This document shows positions 35,482-44,508 of a DNA stretch of 64,000 nucleotides, piece after piece (position 1 is the first letter of the stretch; each line of letters starts with the position of its first letter). The notes beneath the pieces were generated by a model, which did not search any database, was not told the origin of the DNA, and was given only the letters and a program-made list of their open reading frames with translations. Both the position numbers and the translations under genes were made by a program. Location: positions 1 to 64,000 of the forward strand of contig PQAM01000018.1 of the NCBI GenBank assembly GCA_003104975.1, written 5' to 3'. This DNA is from Candidatus Methylomirabilota bacterium (GTDB lineage Bacteria; Methylomirabilota; Methylomirabilia; Methylomirabilales; Methylomirabilaceae).

Positions 35482-36644
35482 AGACGCTCATCGAGATTCA
35501 CGCCCTGCAGAACTTTGCCCCGTCGAACCTGAACCGTGATGACACCGGTGCGCCGAAGGACGCCCTTTTTGGTGGGACCCGCCGCGCGCGTGTGTCCAGC
35601 CAGTGTCTCAAGCGGGCGGTGCGCCAGTACTTCAAGGGATTAGTCGAGAACGGGTCGCTGGCGTCGGACGATGTCGCCCTCCGCACCAAACGCGTCCTGG
35701 ATGCCATAACAAAATCCTTAGTCGAAAAGGGGCGCGCTAAAGTGGAAGCGACCGAGAAGGTACGCCAAGCACTGGCGGCCATAGAGCTTTCCGTCAAGGA
35801 GGATGGAAAGAGCGAATACCTCTTATTTTTGGGACAGCACGAAATCGCCAGCATAGCCGACATCATTGATGAGAAGTGGAATTCCATTACTGCAGCCGAT
35901 ACTCACCCTACAGAGGGAAAGAAGGCAGGCAAGGCGAAGAAGCAAGCCGCTCAGATCGCTGATCCAGAACTGAAGAAGGCGCTCGACAAAGTGTTCAACG
36001 GCGGCAAGGCTGTGGATGTCGCGCTCTTCGGACGCATGCTGGCCGATATGCCCGAGAAAAACCAGAACGCAGCATGTCAGGTGGCCCATGCCATCTCGAC
36101 TCACTCCGTCGAGCGTGAGTTTGATTTCTATACTGCGGTGGACGACCTGAAGCCAGAAGACACCGCTGGCGCCGACATGATGGGTACGGTCGAGTTCAAT
36201 GCCGCCTGTTTCTATCGCTACGCCGTGGTGGATTGGGAAACGCTGGTGGCAAATCTCCAAGGGGACAGGGAGCTGGCAGCCAGGGGACTACGGGCCTTTC
36301 TGGAAGGATTTATTGTCGCCGAACCTACCGGCAAGCAAAACACTTTTGCGGCTCATAATCCGCCCGAGTTCGTGGCTGTGTCAGTGCGTCGCAACACCGC
36401 ACCCCACAATCTTGCCAACGCCTATGAAACAGCTATTCGCGCAAAGAAGGATGAGTCGCTCACCAGAAGGTCGGCAGAGGAGCTTGCCAAGAAAGCAAAG
36501 GCTCTGCGTGCTGTATACGGTGGTGAGGAGAAAACCTTTGTCATTAATCTGGCCGAGGCCACACTTGATGGATACGGTAGTCCTATGACTTCCCTGAAGG
36601 ATCTCCTCGACAATAGCTTAAAAGCCGTAGCCGTAAAGGAGTAA
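35478..36644 (+). CDS. casC: Type I-E Cascade backbone subunit Cas7e/CasC
   Basis: A 388-residue backbone subunit (six copies wrap the crRNA). The GTG at 35478, overlapping the cse2 stop (GTGA) with AAGAGGAGG upstream, gives the conserved start KTLIEIHALQNFAPSNLNRD; a longer frame runs back to 35370 but lies in cse2. DALFGGTRRARVSSQCLKRA is a signature. Includes the thumb region and the C-terminal GYGSPMTSLKDLLD. Confidence 0.94.
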   Translation: MKTLIEIHALQNFAPSNLNRDDTGAPKDALFGGTRRARVSSQCLKRAVRQYFKGLVENGSLASDDVALRTKRVLDAITKSLVEKGRAKVEATEKVRQALAAIELSVKEDGKSEYLLFLGQHEIASIADIIDEKWNSITAADTHPTEGKKAGKAKKQAAQIADPELKKALDKVFNGGKAVDVALFGRMLADMPEKNQNAACQVAHAISTHSVEREFDFYTAVDDLKPEDTAGADMMGTVEFNAACFYRYAVVDWETLVANLQGDRELAARGLRAFLEGFIVAEPTGKQNTFAAHNPPEFVAVSVRRNTAPHNLANAYETAIRAKKDESLTRRSAEELAKKAKALRAVYGGEEKTFVINLAEATLDGYGSPMTSLKDLLDNSLKAVAVKE

Positions 36645-36647
36645 GGT

Positions 36648-37325
36648 ATGCCTACCTTACTGCTATGTCTGGTGGGTCCCATGCAGTCGTGGGGTACCAC
36701 TAGCCGCTTTGATCAACGCGATACCGGGAAGGAGCCCAGCAAGTCCGGTGTACTCGGATTGCTGGCTGCTGCGCTGGGAATTGACCGCGAGAATTGGACC
36801 GAACTGGAACCGCTCACGCGCTTAGTAATGGGGGTCCGTCATGATCGTCCGGGTGTCCCCAGGCGCGACTATCAAACAGCGGGCTGTGCAGCATCCGATA
36901 CCATCATTAAGGCGGATGGAACTCAGTCCAAAGATGGGGTCGTTTCCCAGCGTTTCTATCTTGCCGATGCAGCTTTTCTAGTGGGACTGGAATGCGAGGA
37001 CCGATCTCTTCTGGAAAGGATTCACGCCGCTCTGCGCGATCCCGTCTGGCCCTTGGCGCTGGGCCGCAAATCCTACGTACCCTCCGAACCGATCTGGATT
37101 GAGAACGGTGTGCAGGATGTTCCATTGCGAGACGCCTTGACACGATGGCCGTGGATCTCCACACGGCGAAAATGGGAAGAGTCCCCCGAGAAGCTATTAG
37201 CCTCCTTCGAGTCCAAAGACGGCTCAGGCGTACTCAAAATGGACCAGCCGTTGTCGTCGTTTGCCGAACGCCGATTCGGGGCGCGTTACATGCGCTCGGA
37301 GTGGATTCCCTCCCTCATGAGGTAA
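36648..37325 (+). CDS. casD: Type I-E Cascade subunit Cas5e/CasD
   Basis: A 225-residue RAMP-fold protein that caps the 5' handle of crRNA. Start PTLLLCLVGPMQSWGTTSRFDQRDTGKEPSKSGVLGLLAAALG-type motif: key parts GPMQSWG, RFDQRDTGKEPSKSGV and the later YYL-like QRFYLADAAFLVGLE and LGRKSYVPSEPIW. Three bases after casC. Confidence 0.93.
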   Translation: MPTLLLCLVGPMQSWGTTSRFDQRDTGKEPSKSGVLGLLAAALGIDRENWTELEPLTRLVMGVRHDRPGVPRRDYQTAGCAASDTIIKADGTQSKDGVVSQRFYLADAAFLVGLECEDRSLLERIHAALRDPVWPLALGRKSYVPSEPIWIENGVQDVPLRDALTRWPWISTRRKWEESPEKLLASFESKDGSGVLKMDQPLSSFAERRFGARYMRSEWIPSLMR

Positions 37326-37328
37326 CCC

Positions 37329-38003
37329 ATGTTTCTGCATAGAATCCATCTTGATCCGCGTTGTAGGGAGGCCAGACGAGACCTGTCCGATCCCTACCAG
37401 CTTCATGCCACATTGTGTCGGGCCTTCTGCCCGCCGGACCGTGAATGCCCGGAAGGTGAAATCTTGTGGAGGCTCGAGCCGGAGACCGATCCCGATGGTT
37501 GTCCCCGGATTCTTGTTCAGAGCCGAACGATCTCGGACTGGACAGGAATCGGCGTGAAGGGATGGCTGGCGAAGGCGGATCCGCCCATCGATCTGAAGAG
37601 CCGCCTCAAACTTGATTCACTCAAGATCGGTCAGCGCTTTCGTTTCAGGCTGCGGGCCAATCCTTGCGTCACCCGTAATAGCAAGCGACTAGGATTGCTA
37701 CGACTAGAGGAACAAGAACAATGGATTGCGCGAAAAGGACACCTGCACGGATTTTCGCTTCCACAACTGCCTTTCTTTGATCTCACGGAAGCACAACGGG
37801 AGCGGATTGATGTACGGGTTTCCCAAGAACAGATGCTCCGGGGTACACAGCATGCTGGAAATAGTATTCGGATTTTTTCGGTACTCTACGACGGGGTTCT
37901 CTTGGTAAACGAACCAGCCAAATTCAGGAATACCCTGCAAACAGGCATCGGGCACGGCAAGGTTTTGGGATTGGGGCTCCTATCGGTGGGACCAATAGTA
38001 TGA
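37329..38003 (+). CDS. casE: crRNA endonuclease Cas6e/CasE
   Basis: A 224-residue RNase that cuts pre-crRNA within each repeat and keeps the 3' hairpin. N-terminal HRIHLDP and the likely catalytic histidine in PYQLHATLCRAF; a glycine-rich loop (TGIGHGKVLGLGLLSVG) near the C-terminus and SVLYDGVLLV are characteristic. Its substrate is the hairpin repeat of the adjacent array (CCCCACGCGCGTGGGG stem). Follows casD by three bases. Confidence 0.93.
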   Translation: MFLHRIHLDPRCREARRDLSDPYQLHATLCRAFCPPDRECPEGEILWRLEPETDPDGCPRILVQSRTISDWTGIGVKGWLAKADPPIDLKSRLKLDSLKIGQRFRFRLRANPCVTRNSKRLGLLRLEEQEQWIARKGHLHGFSLPQLPFFDLTEAQRERIDVRVSQEQMLRGTQHAGNSIRIFSVLYDGVLLVNEPAKFRNTLQTGIGHGKVLGLGLLSVGPIV

Positions 38004-38078
38004 GGACACTCTGGTATCGGGTCGGCCAAGGCCTTCGGGTGCGGGCTGATGTTGGTGCGACGATTGTGATGCATACGT

Positions 38079-39288
<1,210 letters not shown>

Positions 39289-39379
39289 CATAATGATGTC
39301 GGGCTTCCCGATCAGGAGATCAGTCCGTAAAATTGTAGGCTGATAAATATCGGCGTGAAATCAGCGAGTTAGAGGAAGT
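39289..39379 (+). promoter_or_regulatory. CRISPR leader
   Basis: The 91 bases between cas2 and the first repeat are richer in A/T than their surroundings (GTAAAATTGTAGGCTGATAA). As the side next to cas1-cas2 it should be the leader with the array promoter and integration signals; no clear -35/-10 pair was chosen. Confidence 0.6.
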
Positions 39380-39896
39380 GTGTTCCCCACGCGCGTGGGG
39401 ATGAACCGTTGCGGAATCGGATCACGGACTGGGTGAACGCGTGTTCCCCACGCGCGTGGGGATGAACCGCCTATGACGTGATCGTGGCCCGCGTCAATGC
39501 GGTGTTCCCCACGCGCGTGGGGATGAACCGTGGTATGGATGTGAAAGAGACTTGCAGGTACGGTGTTCCCCACGCGCGTGGGGATGAACCGGCTGTCAAG
39601 GGATTGTGCCGGGGCGTCAAACAGTGTTCCCCACGCGCGTGGGGATGAACCGACCCCGAGCTTCGTCCACAGGACCGTCTCCTCGTGTTCCCCACGCGCG
39701 TGGGGATGAACCAGCCGCTTTCCTGCCGTGGCTCGGTGATCCGACGTGTTCCCCACGCGCGTGGGGATGAACCGGCGAAAGCCAGAGCAAAAACCTCAGC
39801 GTAAGGGTGTTCCCCACGCGCGTGGGGATGAACCGGCCACGCTCGTGCCCAATGTGATTGCCTATTCGTGTTCCCCACGCGCGTGGGGATGAACCG
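39380..39896 (+). CRISPR. Type I-E CRISPR array, 9 repeats and 8 spacers
   Basis: Nine 29-base repeats start at 39380, 39441, 39502, 39563, 39624, 39685, 39746, 39807 and 39868, exactly 61 bases apart, with eight 32-base spacers. The repeat opens GTGTTCCCCACGCG and closes GTGGGGATGAACCG; its stem CCCCACGCG/CGCGTGGGG is the Cas6e hairpin. Repeat six ends in A (39713) in place of G; the others are identical. All spacers differ and none was seen elsewhere in the window. The uniform distal repeat suggests a young or recently shortened array. Confidence 0.98.
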
Positions 39897-39937
39897 GGCA
39901 CGATAAGCGCACTCCCACCAATGTTAAATCTGTTAGA

Positions 39938-40117
39938 TGGCGTGACGTGAGGACGGATACACAGGTCCGTCCCTGCAAGATGTCATGACCGTCCCGCCAG
40001 GAGCACACCACTAAAAGGTTTCCACTGCGGGGTGACCGACGATCTGACATCGGACCCGGGTGGACGCACCCGAGGGCGCAATGAATTGCGCCCCTACAGA
40101 TCACCCGGGCGCGGGGA
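39938..40117 (+). repeat. Dispersed repeat R3, copy i
   Basis: The element opens with GGCGTGACGTGAGGACGGAT, includes CCAGGAGCACACCACTAAAA, TCTGACATCG, a hairpin GGGCGCAA-TGAA-TTGCGCCC and CACCCGGGCGCGGG. Nearly the whole sequence recurs at 44316; partial or diverged copies are at 40961, 41573 and 43469. It lies between the CRISPR array and the first toxin/antitoxin unit. Confidence 0.85.
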
Positions 40118-40145
40118 GCAACACCTATATTTGGAGGAGCAGACC

Positions 40146-40382
40146 TTATAATTCGTCTCGCTCCTCGGGTTTCACATCCCTTACCTTGGCCATGGCGCGC
40201 TCAAATTTCCTGCGACTGCCCCGCGTGGCGCGTTCATTCAGATACTCAGCGGTCGTCAGCGCTGATAATTTCTCCGCCAGTGCCGTGGTGATCAGTTGGT
40301 TGATCGACACGTCTTCTTTCTTGGCCAATTCCCGGACACTCTTATGAAGCGAGGCCGGGAGACGCAAGCTGATCGTGCTCAT
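40146..40382 (-). CDS. Ribbon-helix-helix antitoxin of a PIN toxin pair
   Basis: A 78-residue protein starting with ISLRLPASLHKSVRELAKKE and containing DVSINQLITTALAEKLSAL, the HicB/CopG-type ribbon-helix-helix signature. The C-terminal tail is basic and would contact the toxin. Its ATG overlaps the stop of the upstream PIN gene by four bases, so the toxin comes first, as is usual for this PIN subfamily (COG1569). Confidence 0.8.
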   Translation of the reverse strand: MSTISLRLPASLHKSVRELAKKEDVSINQLITTALAEKLSALTTAEYLNERATRGSRRKFERAMAKVRDVKPEERDEL

Positions 40383-40804
40383 GGCACACCTCCTATCGCT
40401 CGTAGAAACTCTTTGGGCGTTACCACACGAATACCAAATTGCTCTGCTCCTGCGAAATCGCGAACGTTATAAGTCACGATGACATCGCATCCAGCCGTCA
40501 CGGCAAGTTCCAACACATGATCGTCTTGCGGATCCTTCAGGAATGGCCGCCAGAGGAAGTGAATAGCACGCTTACGAGCCACACGACAGATATAATCGAG
40601 GATATCATCAATGTCTGCGTGAGTCAGTCCAACTTCCCGCGCGATCCGTTTCGCCGCATCCTCCCATTCCACGATCAGCGGAACCGAGATGGTGATGTCA
40701 AACATCCCACGGTCTAGTAACATGAACAGTCGGTGGGACGCGCCCCGGCGTGAACGCAGAGCGGAGATAAACACGTTGGTATCGATAACGATCTGCCGCT
40801 TCAT
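40379..40804 (-). CDS. PIN-domain toxin (COG1569-type)
   Basis: A 141-residue PIN nuclease. The ATG at 40804 gives KRQIVIDTNVFISALRSRRG, the standard start; the open frame extends upstream without a good site. Active-site acids: D in VIDTNVF, E in LIVEWEDA, D in DPQDDHVLELAV and D in VTYNVRDFAGA. Probably an RNase toxin held by the downstream RHH antitoxin. Confidence 0.85.
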   Translation of the reverse strand: MKRQIVIDTNVFISALRSRRGASHRLFMLLDRGMFDITISVPLIVEWEDAAKRIAREVGLTHADIDDILDYICRVARKRAIHFLWRPFLKDPQDDHVLELAVTAGCDVIVTYNVRDFAGAEQFGIRVVTPKEFLRAIGGVP

Positions 40805-40960
40805 TTCGGTATCATATACGATACCGTTCCATCGGTCAAGATGATCGTCACCGAAGTCGGCAACGATGGCACTGCGAAGGCCACCCCTTACAGCCGCCAG
40901 CAAGTTAGCGGCACATCATCCCACACCCTTGTGCGAAAGGGAGGAAGGCTGGTGGACGGG

Positions 40961-41148
40961 CACAAGGGTGGATACGCAGGGCCGCCCCTATAGGAGGTAA
41001 TGGCCTCCCCGGTAGGGGTAAACTGTCAAAAGGGTGTCTACCGGTGGGGTGATTGACGACCTGACATCGAACGGGGAGGGACACACCCCAGGGCGCAATG
41101 CATTGCGCCCCTACAGGTCACCCGGGCGCGGGTGAGGGGATTGACGGA
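40961..41148 (+). repeat. Dispersed repeat R3, diverged copy ii
   Basis: Aligned parts: CAAAAGGGTGTCTACCGGTG, GGGTGATTGACGACCTGACA, the hairpin GGGCGCAA-TGCA-TTGCGCCC and CACCCGGGCGCGGG followed by GGGGATTGAC. It lies between the PIN pair and the AbrB-type gene. Bases 40805-40960 hold the region upstream of the PIN gene with no other gene. Confidence 0.7.
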
Positions 41149-41203
41149 GGCCTGAGCGGCCGGAATGAGAAATGGGGTAGCGGAGCGTGCGATGGTTACG
41201 AGG

Positions 41204-41482
41204 TTAACCAGCGGACCTTAATGACTTCCTCGACGGCTCGGAACTCCTGATCGTACGGCGGAGTTCCTCGCGATGCTCTTGCCGGAGATCACCCGTCAAC
41301 GAGAAGGATCCCGTGAGAAAGCCGGTGGCAGCGGCGATCGGGTCGGTGGGGACTGGCGACAGGATCAATCGTCCCTCCTCTTCGGTCAACTGGACTTTTG
41401 CGCCCGGTTTCAAGCCGAGCTTGCGGCGAATGGCCTTCGGGACCAGCACTTGACCCTTTTGGGACAGTTGGGTAATAGGCAT
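41204..41482 (-). CDS. AbrB/MazE-type DNA-binding protein, orphan antitoxin
   Basis: A 92-residue protein from ATG 41482 with a SpoVT/AbrB swapped-hairpin domain: ITQLSQKGQVLVPKAIRRKL and LKPGAKVQLTEEEGRLIL. The C-terminal part (GFLTGSFSLTGDLRQEHREE) resembles the toxin-binding tail of antitoxins paired with PIN toxins, but no toxin gene is adjacent on either side. It may be an antitoxin that lost its partner. Confidence 0.8.
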   Translation of the reverse strand: MPITQLSQKGQVLVPKAIRRKLGLKPGAKVQLTEEEGRLILSPVPTDPIAAATGFLTGSFSLTGDLRQEHREELRRTIRSSEPSRKSLRSAG

Positions 41483-41572
41483 GGTTTTTCCTCCAATTCT
41501 AAAAAACGGTAACATAACAATATGTCGTATGCAATTATCTTTTTCGGTTCCTCTATGGCACGGGATGTCGGA

Positions 41573-41646
41573 CGAGCATGAACCCACCCCAAGGCGCAAT
41601 GAATTGCGCCCCTACAAAGCAACCGGACGCGGGCGCGTGGATTGAC
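41573..41646 (+). repeat. Partial R3 copy iii ending in a CRISPR-like motif
   Basis: AGGCGCAA-TGAA-TTGCGCCC, then CGGACGCGGGCGCGTGGATT and GAC. The last 20 bases resemble the 3' half of type I-C CRISPR repeats (GGGCGCGTGGATTGAAAC). Confidence 0.65.
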
Positions 41647-41658
41647 CCTTCGAGTGCC

Positions 41659-41720
41659 GCTCGTGTCCGGCGTCGGAAGTACGGTAAGGGAGGCATGGGA
41701 ATCCAGCACCCCTATGATGG
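41659..41720 (+). repeat. Repeat R4, copy 1
   Basis: GCTCGTGTCCGGCGTCGGAA, GTACGG and TGGGAATCCAGCACCCC-TATGATGG recur with few changes at 43400-43461. In both places R4 follows a CRISPR-like GCGCGTGGAT element by about 20 bases. Confidence 0.65.
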
Positions 41721-41721
41721 C

Positions 41722-41766
41722 CTGGATTCCGGCTCGCGCCCGCGTTGCGGGCTGGGCCGGAATGAC
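41722..41766 (-). repeat. R2 core in inverted orientation
   Basis: CTGGATTCCGGCTCGCGCCC through GGGCCGGAATGAC is the reverse complement of the R2 palindrome end found at 25018, 28940 and 30258. It links the ORF6N island and the TA island. Confidence 0.7.
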
Positions 41767-41811
41767 GGCAGGAAAGAGGAGTCTCTCGGCCGGCGTCACG
41801 CCAGCGCGCTG

Positions 41812-42198
41812 CTAATGGCGGGAGTGCGTCCTCAGGAACTCGACGATCGCGGTCTTCCCGATCTTCCCTTGCGCTAGATCCAGAACGGTCTCGACCAGCA
41901 GCTCATTAGAGACCTTTACTTCAACCTCGTTTAGCTCAAGAAAGACCATTGCCGCAGCGGTACCGACGCGCCTGTTGCCGTCAACAAACGGGTGGTTTTG
42001 CACAATATGGAACAGGTAGGCAGCCGCCATCTCGAAAAGATCGGTATGCAGGAACTCGCCACCAAAGCTTGCCTGAGGCATGGCGACGGCTGGCTGCAAC
42101 AGACCCATGTCCCGGATGCCGGCGCTGCCGCCATACCGCTCGATCATATCCCGATGGATTCCGATAACCTCATCAAGGCTCAGAAAGACGACCGACAT
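41812..42198 (-). CDS. doc: Doc-type Fic-fold toxin
   Basis: A 128-residue death-on-curing protein. It has the Fic/Doc motif HPFVDGNRRVGTAAA with the catalytic H and the Doc-type residues, and the N-terminal LDEVIGIHRDMIERYGG. Doc phosphorylates elongation factor Tu and stops translation when free. It follows its AbrB-type antitoxin by 3 bases. Confidence 0.92.
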   Translation of the reverse strand: MSVVFLSLDEVIGIHRDMIERYGGSAGIRDMGLLQPAVAMPQASFGGEFLHTDLFEMAAAYLFHIVQNHPFVDGNRRVGTAAAMVFLELNEVEVKVSNELLVETVLDLAQGKIGKTAIVEFLRTHSRH

Positions 42199-42201
42199 GC
42201 G

Positions 42202-42429
42202 CTAATCTGCCAGGCGTTTCAGGGCCTTGCCGTAGCGTGTGTTGACCTTCTCCAGTGCGGTTCGAAATCGTATGTCTCGCTCCGGATCACGCACCGGGGT
42301 CACGATCAGACACTTGCCGTCGGTCGTCACCGATAGGGGGGTGTCGGCATTGATCTCAAGAAGGTCTAACACCCCGCGATCGATCACAAGGGCCAGGCTG
42401 TTACCATGCTTGGCCAGGTGCTTCACCAT
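42202..42429 (-). CDS. AbrB/MazE-type antitoxin of Doc
   Basis: A 75-residue protein from ATG 42429, preceded by AGGAGGG. The AbrB domain is VKHLAKHGNSLALVIDRGVL followed by INADTPLSVTTDGKCLIVTP; the tail (FRTALEKVNTRYGKALKRL) fits the Phd-like toxin-binding segment of antitoxins paired with Doc. An upstream in-frame ATG is possible, but the ribosome site favours this one. Confidence 0.85.
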   Translation of the reverse strand: MVKHLAKHGNSLALVIDRGVLDLLEINADTPLSVTTDGKCLIVTPVRDPERDIRFRTALEKVNTRYGKALKRLAD

Positions 42430-42533
42430 AGCGATCCCTCCTCTCATGGTGACTTGTCGTACTAACAGTGTAGTATCCCCTCTGTTCGGTGTCAACTCGG
42501 CTGGTCAACGCGCATACGCCGGGCTCCACGTCC

Positions 42534-42565
42534 GTCGCGCCCCGCGCGGGCGCGTGGATTGAAAC
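42534..42565 (+). repeat. Solitary type I-C-like CRISPR repeat
   Basis: A 32-base sequence that begins GTCGCGCCCCGCGCGG and ends GCGCGTGGATTGAAAC, the form of type I-C repeats, including the conserved GTGGATTGAAAC end. No second repeat lies at a spacer distance. The resident cas genes are type I-E and their repeat is unrelated. It lies just beyond the left (3') end of the MazEF unit. Confidence 0.75.
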
Positions 42566-42635
42566 GGGAGCGTAGCGGCCCTCGTGATGGAGGTCAGAGG
42601 TTGCTACTCGCCTTGGGGTTAGGATGCGGCAGACC

Positions 42636-42986
42636 TCAATCCTCGACGATGTCAAGGATCTCCCTGATTGATTCGGCTACCCTGGCCATCAGAGGGTTGG
42701 AGAGCCGGACTATCGGGCCTTGAATGAGGCGCCGATTGTCGATCGCCCGGAGTTGGTCGATCAACAGGTCGGAGTCACGGCGTAGCCTGCCGGAGGCGGG
42801 GACACGAATCCTGAGCGGCTCGGCGTCGGCAACCACGTTGGTGGTCAGCGGAATAATGATCGTTGATGGATGGGTGGCATCGAGGAGGGCCTGAGACTGG
42901 ACGATAAGGACAGGGCGCGTTTTGCCTGGCTCAGTACCGCGTTGAGGGTCTAAATCGGCCAACCAGACCTCGCCCCTATTCGGCAT
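42636..42986 (-). CDS. mazF: MazF/PemK-type endoribonuclease toxin
   Basis: A 116-residue mRNA interferase; the ATG at 42986 gives PNRGEVWLADLDPQRGTEPG, and KTRPVLIVQSQ, TIIIPLTTNV and DQLRAIDNRRL complete the PemK pattern. It cleaves mRNA at specific sequences when the antitoxin is degraded. It overlaps the antitoxin gene by 11 bases. Confidence 0.92.
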   Translation of the reverse strand: MPNRGEVWLADLDPQRGTEPGKTRPVLIVQSQALLDATHPSTIIIPLTTNVVADAEPLRIRVPASGRLRRDSDLLIDQLRAIDNRRLIQGPIVRLSNPLMARVAESIREILDIVED

Positions 42987-43215
42987 CAGGATCTCGCTCG
43001 ATGGCGGCGAACTCGGCGTTGATGCGCATGCTCTCCTCCCGGATCTTCCGCGAGACGTCAACGAGGCGCTTGGCGCGCAGACGCGCGCGGGTCTCGCGGT
43101 TCATCTGTTCAATGGCGTGTCGGATGTACTTGGCCCGGGATACCTTGAGGGCTTCGGCGCACCGGCTACTGGCCTCGAGGAGATCATCGGGAAGTTTGAG
43201 AGAAATCGCTCCCAT
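42976..43215 (-). CDS. Antitoxin of the MazF-type toxin (RHH family)
   Basis: A 79-residue protein with a ribbon-helix-helix opening (ISLKLPDDLLEASSRCAEAL, KVSRAKYIRHAIEQM) followed by a charged tail. It precedes and overlaps mazF, the standard order, and would repress the operon and neutralise the toxin. Confidence 0.85.
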   Translation of the reverse strand: MGAISLKLPDDLLEASSRCAEALKVSRAKYIRHAIEQMNRETRARLRAKRLVDVSRKIREESMRINAEFAAIERDPDAE

Positions 43216-43357
43216 GGGTCACCTATAAGATATATGGTTTCAATATCATATGAAAATATCCCATGTGGATCTACGATGCAAGTCTTTTCTCCTCGCTTCG
43301 TGAAAGGAGGCGCACCAACACCCTTGCAGTTTCCCGGGTTCGGGTCCCGACACTCGC

Positions 43358-43389
43358 GCCGCGGCCCGCGCGGGCGCGTGGATGGAAAC
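43358..43389 (+). repeat. Degenerate type I-C-like CRISPR repeat
   Basis: GCGGCCCGCGCGGGCGCG followed by TGGATGGAAAC: the same repeat as 42534 with TT-to-TG in GTGGATTGAAAC and changes near the 5' end. Single; R4 copy 2 follows 11 bases later. Confidence 0.6.
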
Positions 43390-43399
43390 GACGAGCACA

Positions 43400-43461
43400 G
43401 CTCGTGTCCGGCGCCAGAAGTGCGGTCAGCGGGGGGTGGGAATCCCGCACCCCGATGATGG
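43400..43461 (+). repeat. Repeat R4, copy 2
   Basis: GCTCGTGTCCGGCGCCAGAA, GTGCGG and TGGGAATCCCGCACCCC-GATGATGG; about 85 % like copy 1 by eye. Confidence 0.65.
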
Positions 43462-43468
43462 AGGGAGG

Positions 43469-43532
43469 GATGCGCACCCTGGGGCGCAATGAATTGCGCC
43501 CCTGCAGATCACCCGGGCGCGGGCGCGTGGAT
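43469..43532 (+). repeat. Partial R3 copy iv ending in a CRISPR-like motif
   Basis: CACCCTGGGGCGCAA-TGAA-TTGCGCCC, then CACCCGGGCGCGGGCGCG and TGGATT. It ends 30 bases before the stop codon of the VapC-type gene. Confidence 0.7.
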
Positions 43533-43561
43533 TCCAGCAGGTCAGTGTCACGGAAATCTCT

Positions 43562-43993
43562 TCAACGGTTCACAGGCAGGTCTTCGACCCAACAGAGGAC
43601 TCGTTCCAAGGGGGTACCGGTTAAGGCCTCTACGAGCTTACGGTCGCTGGTGACGAGTTGGGCGTCGAGAGTGATCGCCAGCGCGAGATAGATGCAGTCG
43701 TACAAGCTGTGTTGGAGTTCCAGCGCCATGTCGAATGCGGTAAGGAGTACGGGCTCATCGGCATGCAACCTTACCGGCAATCTCGACACCTCGCGCTGTA
43801 ACGCGTGGGCTTCCCGGGGCGTAATCTCCCCTCGTCGGACAAGCTTACATAGAACGCTATTGAGCTCTAACTGGAAGAGTGCGGGCGCGTGCAGCACGGT
43901 CCCCGCTGCTCGCAGCCGTCGTGCGGCCTCACTGTGGACCTCAGGAATGAACCATTTCACGCCGATACTCGCATCGACCACATAGGCGCTCAC
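43562..43993 (-). CDS. VapC-type PIN-domain toxin (second)
   Basis: A 143-residue PIN ribonuclease: D in YVVDASIGVKWFIPE, E in FQLELNSVL, and D residues in YDCIYLALAITLDAQLVTSDRK (visible as SLYDCIYLAL and QLVTSDRK). Toxin of the pair with the FitA-type antitoxin that overlaps its start by four bases. Confidence 0.9.
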   Translation of the reverse strand: MSAYVVDASIGVKWFIPEVHSEAARRLRAAGTVLHAPALFQLELNSVLCKLVRRGEITPREAHALQREVSRLPVRLHADEPVLLTAFDMALELQHSLYDCIYLALAITLDAQLVTSDRKLVEALTGTPLERVLCWVEDLPVNR

Positions 43994-44223
43994 CGATTGC
44001 GATCCTCTCGAATGAGCAGTGCGCTGTCACTGAATCTGCGACCGGAACGCTTGAAGCGGTTAAACATGCGATCAATGCGCTTCCACGCCGCGCCGGCATC
44101 AGGCACGGCCTCCTCCAGGATCGTCTTGGCTTCGGCTTGCAGTGAGCGTTTGTGCTGAGCCGCCCGGCTCTTGAGCCGCTCGACGACCCGATCATTCAAA
44201 TTCCGGACCAAGAGTTGCGCCAT
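43990..44223 (-). CDS. FitA-type antitoxin
   Basis: A 77-residue RHH protein starting at ATG 44223 (GGAGGTG upstream): AQLLVRNLNDRVVERLKSRA and HKRSLQAEAKTILEEAV are the FitA/VapB plasmid-stability signature. Binds the operator and covers the PIN toxin. Confidence 0.88.
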   Translation of the reverse strand: MAQLLVRNLNDRVVERLKSRAAQHKRSLQAEAKTILEEAVPDAGAAWKRIDRMFNRFKRSGRRFSDSALLIREDRNR

Positions 44224-44315
44224 ACACCACCTCCCTATTGTTATGAATGAACCTCTGCTAGCACAATGATAGCGCGCAACTCGCACATGGTCAACGGGCT
44301 CTTAGTCTGTACGAT

Positions 44316-44508
44316 GCTGTGACGTGAGGATGGACGCACAGGTCCGTTCCTGCTGGATGTCATGACCTTCCCGCCAGGAGCACACCACTAAAAGGTTTCC
44401 ACTGCGGGGTGACTGACGACCTGACATCGCAGCGGGAAGGGCACGCACCTGGAGCGCAATGAATTGCGCCCCTACAGGTCACCCGGGCGCGGGCGCGTGG
44501 ATTGAAAA
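44316..44508 (+). repeat. Dispersed repeat R3, copy v, ending in a CRISPR-like motif
   Basis: Near-full-length match of copy i: GCTGTGACGTGAGGATGGAC, CCAGGAGCACACCACTAAAA, GGTTTCCACTGCGGGGTGAC, the hairpin AGCGCAA-TGAA-TTGCGCC and CACCCGGGCGCGGGCGCG then TGGATTGAAAAC. It closes the TA island; the ABC-F gene follows. Confidence 0.85.

Noticed and set aside
39361-39901. Minus-strand frames of up to 135 codons across the CRISPR array
   Set aside because: They are periodic translations of the 61-base repeat-spacer unit (HPHARGEH), not genes.
42401-42655. An 84-codon minus-strand frame containing SIHAPARGAT
   Set aside because: This peptide is the reverse translation of the type I-C-like CRISPR repeat, a well-known false protein; no start site or other coding sign.
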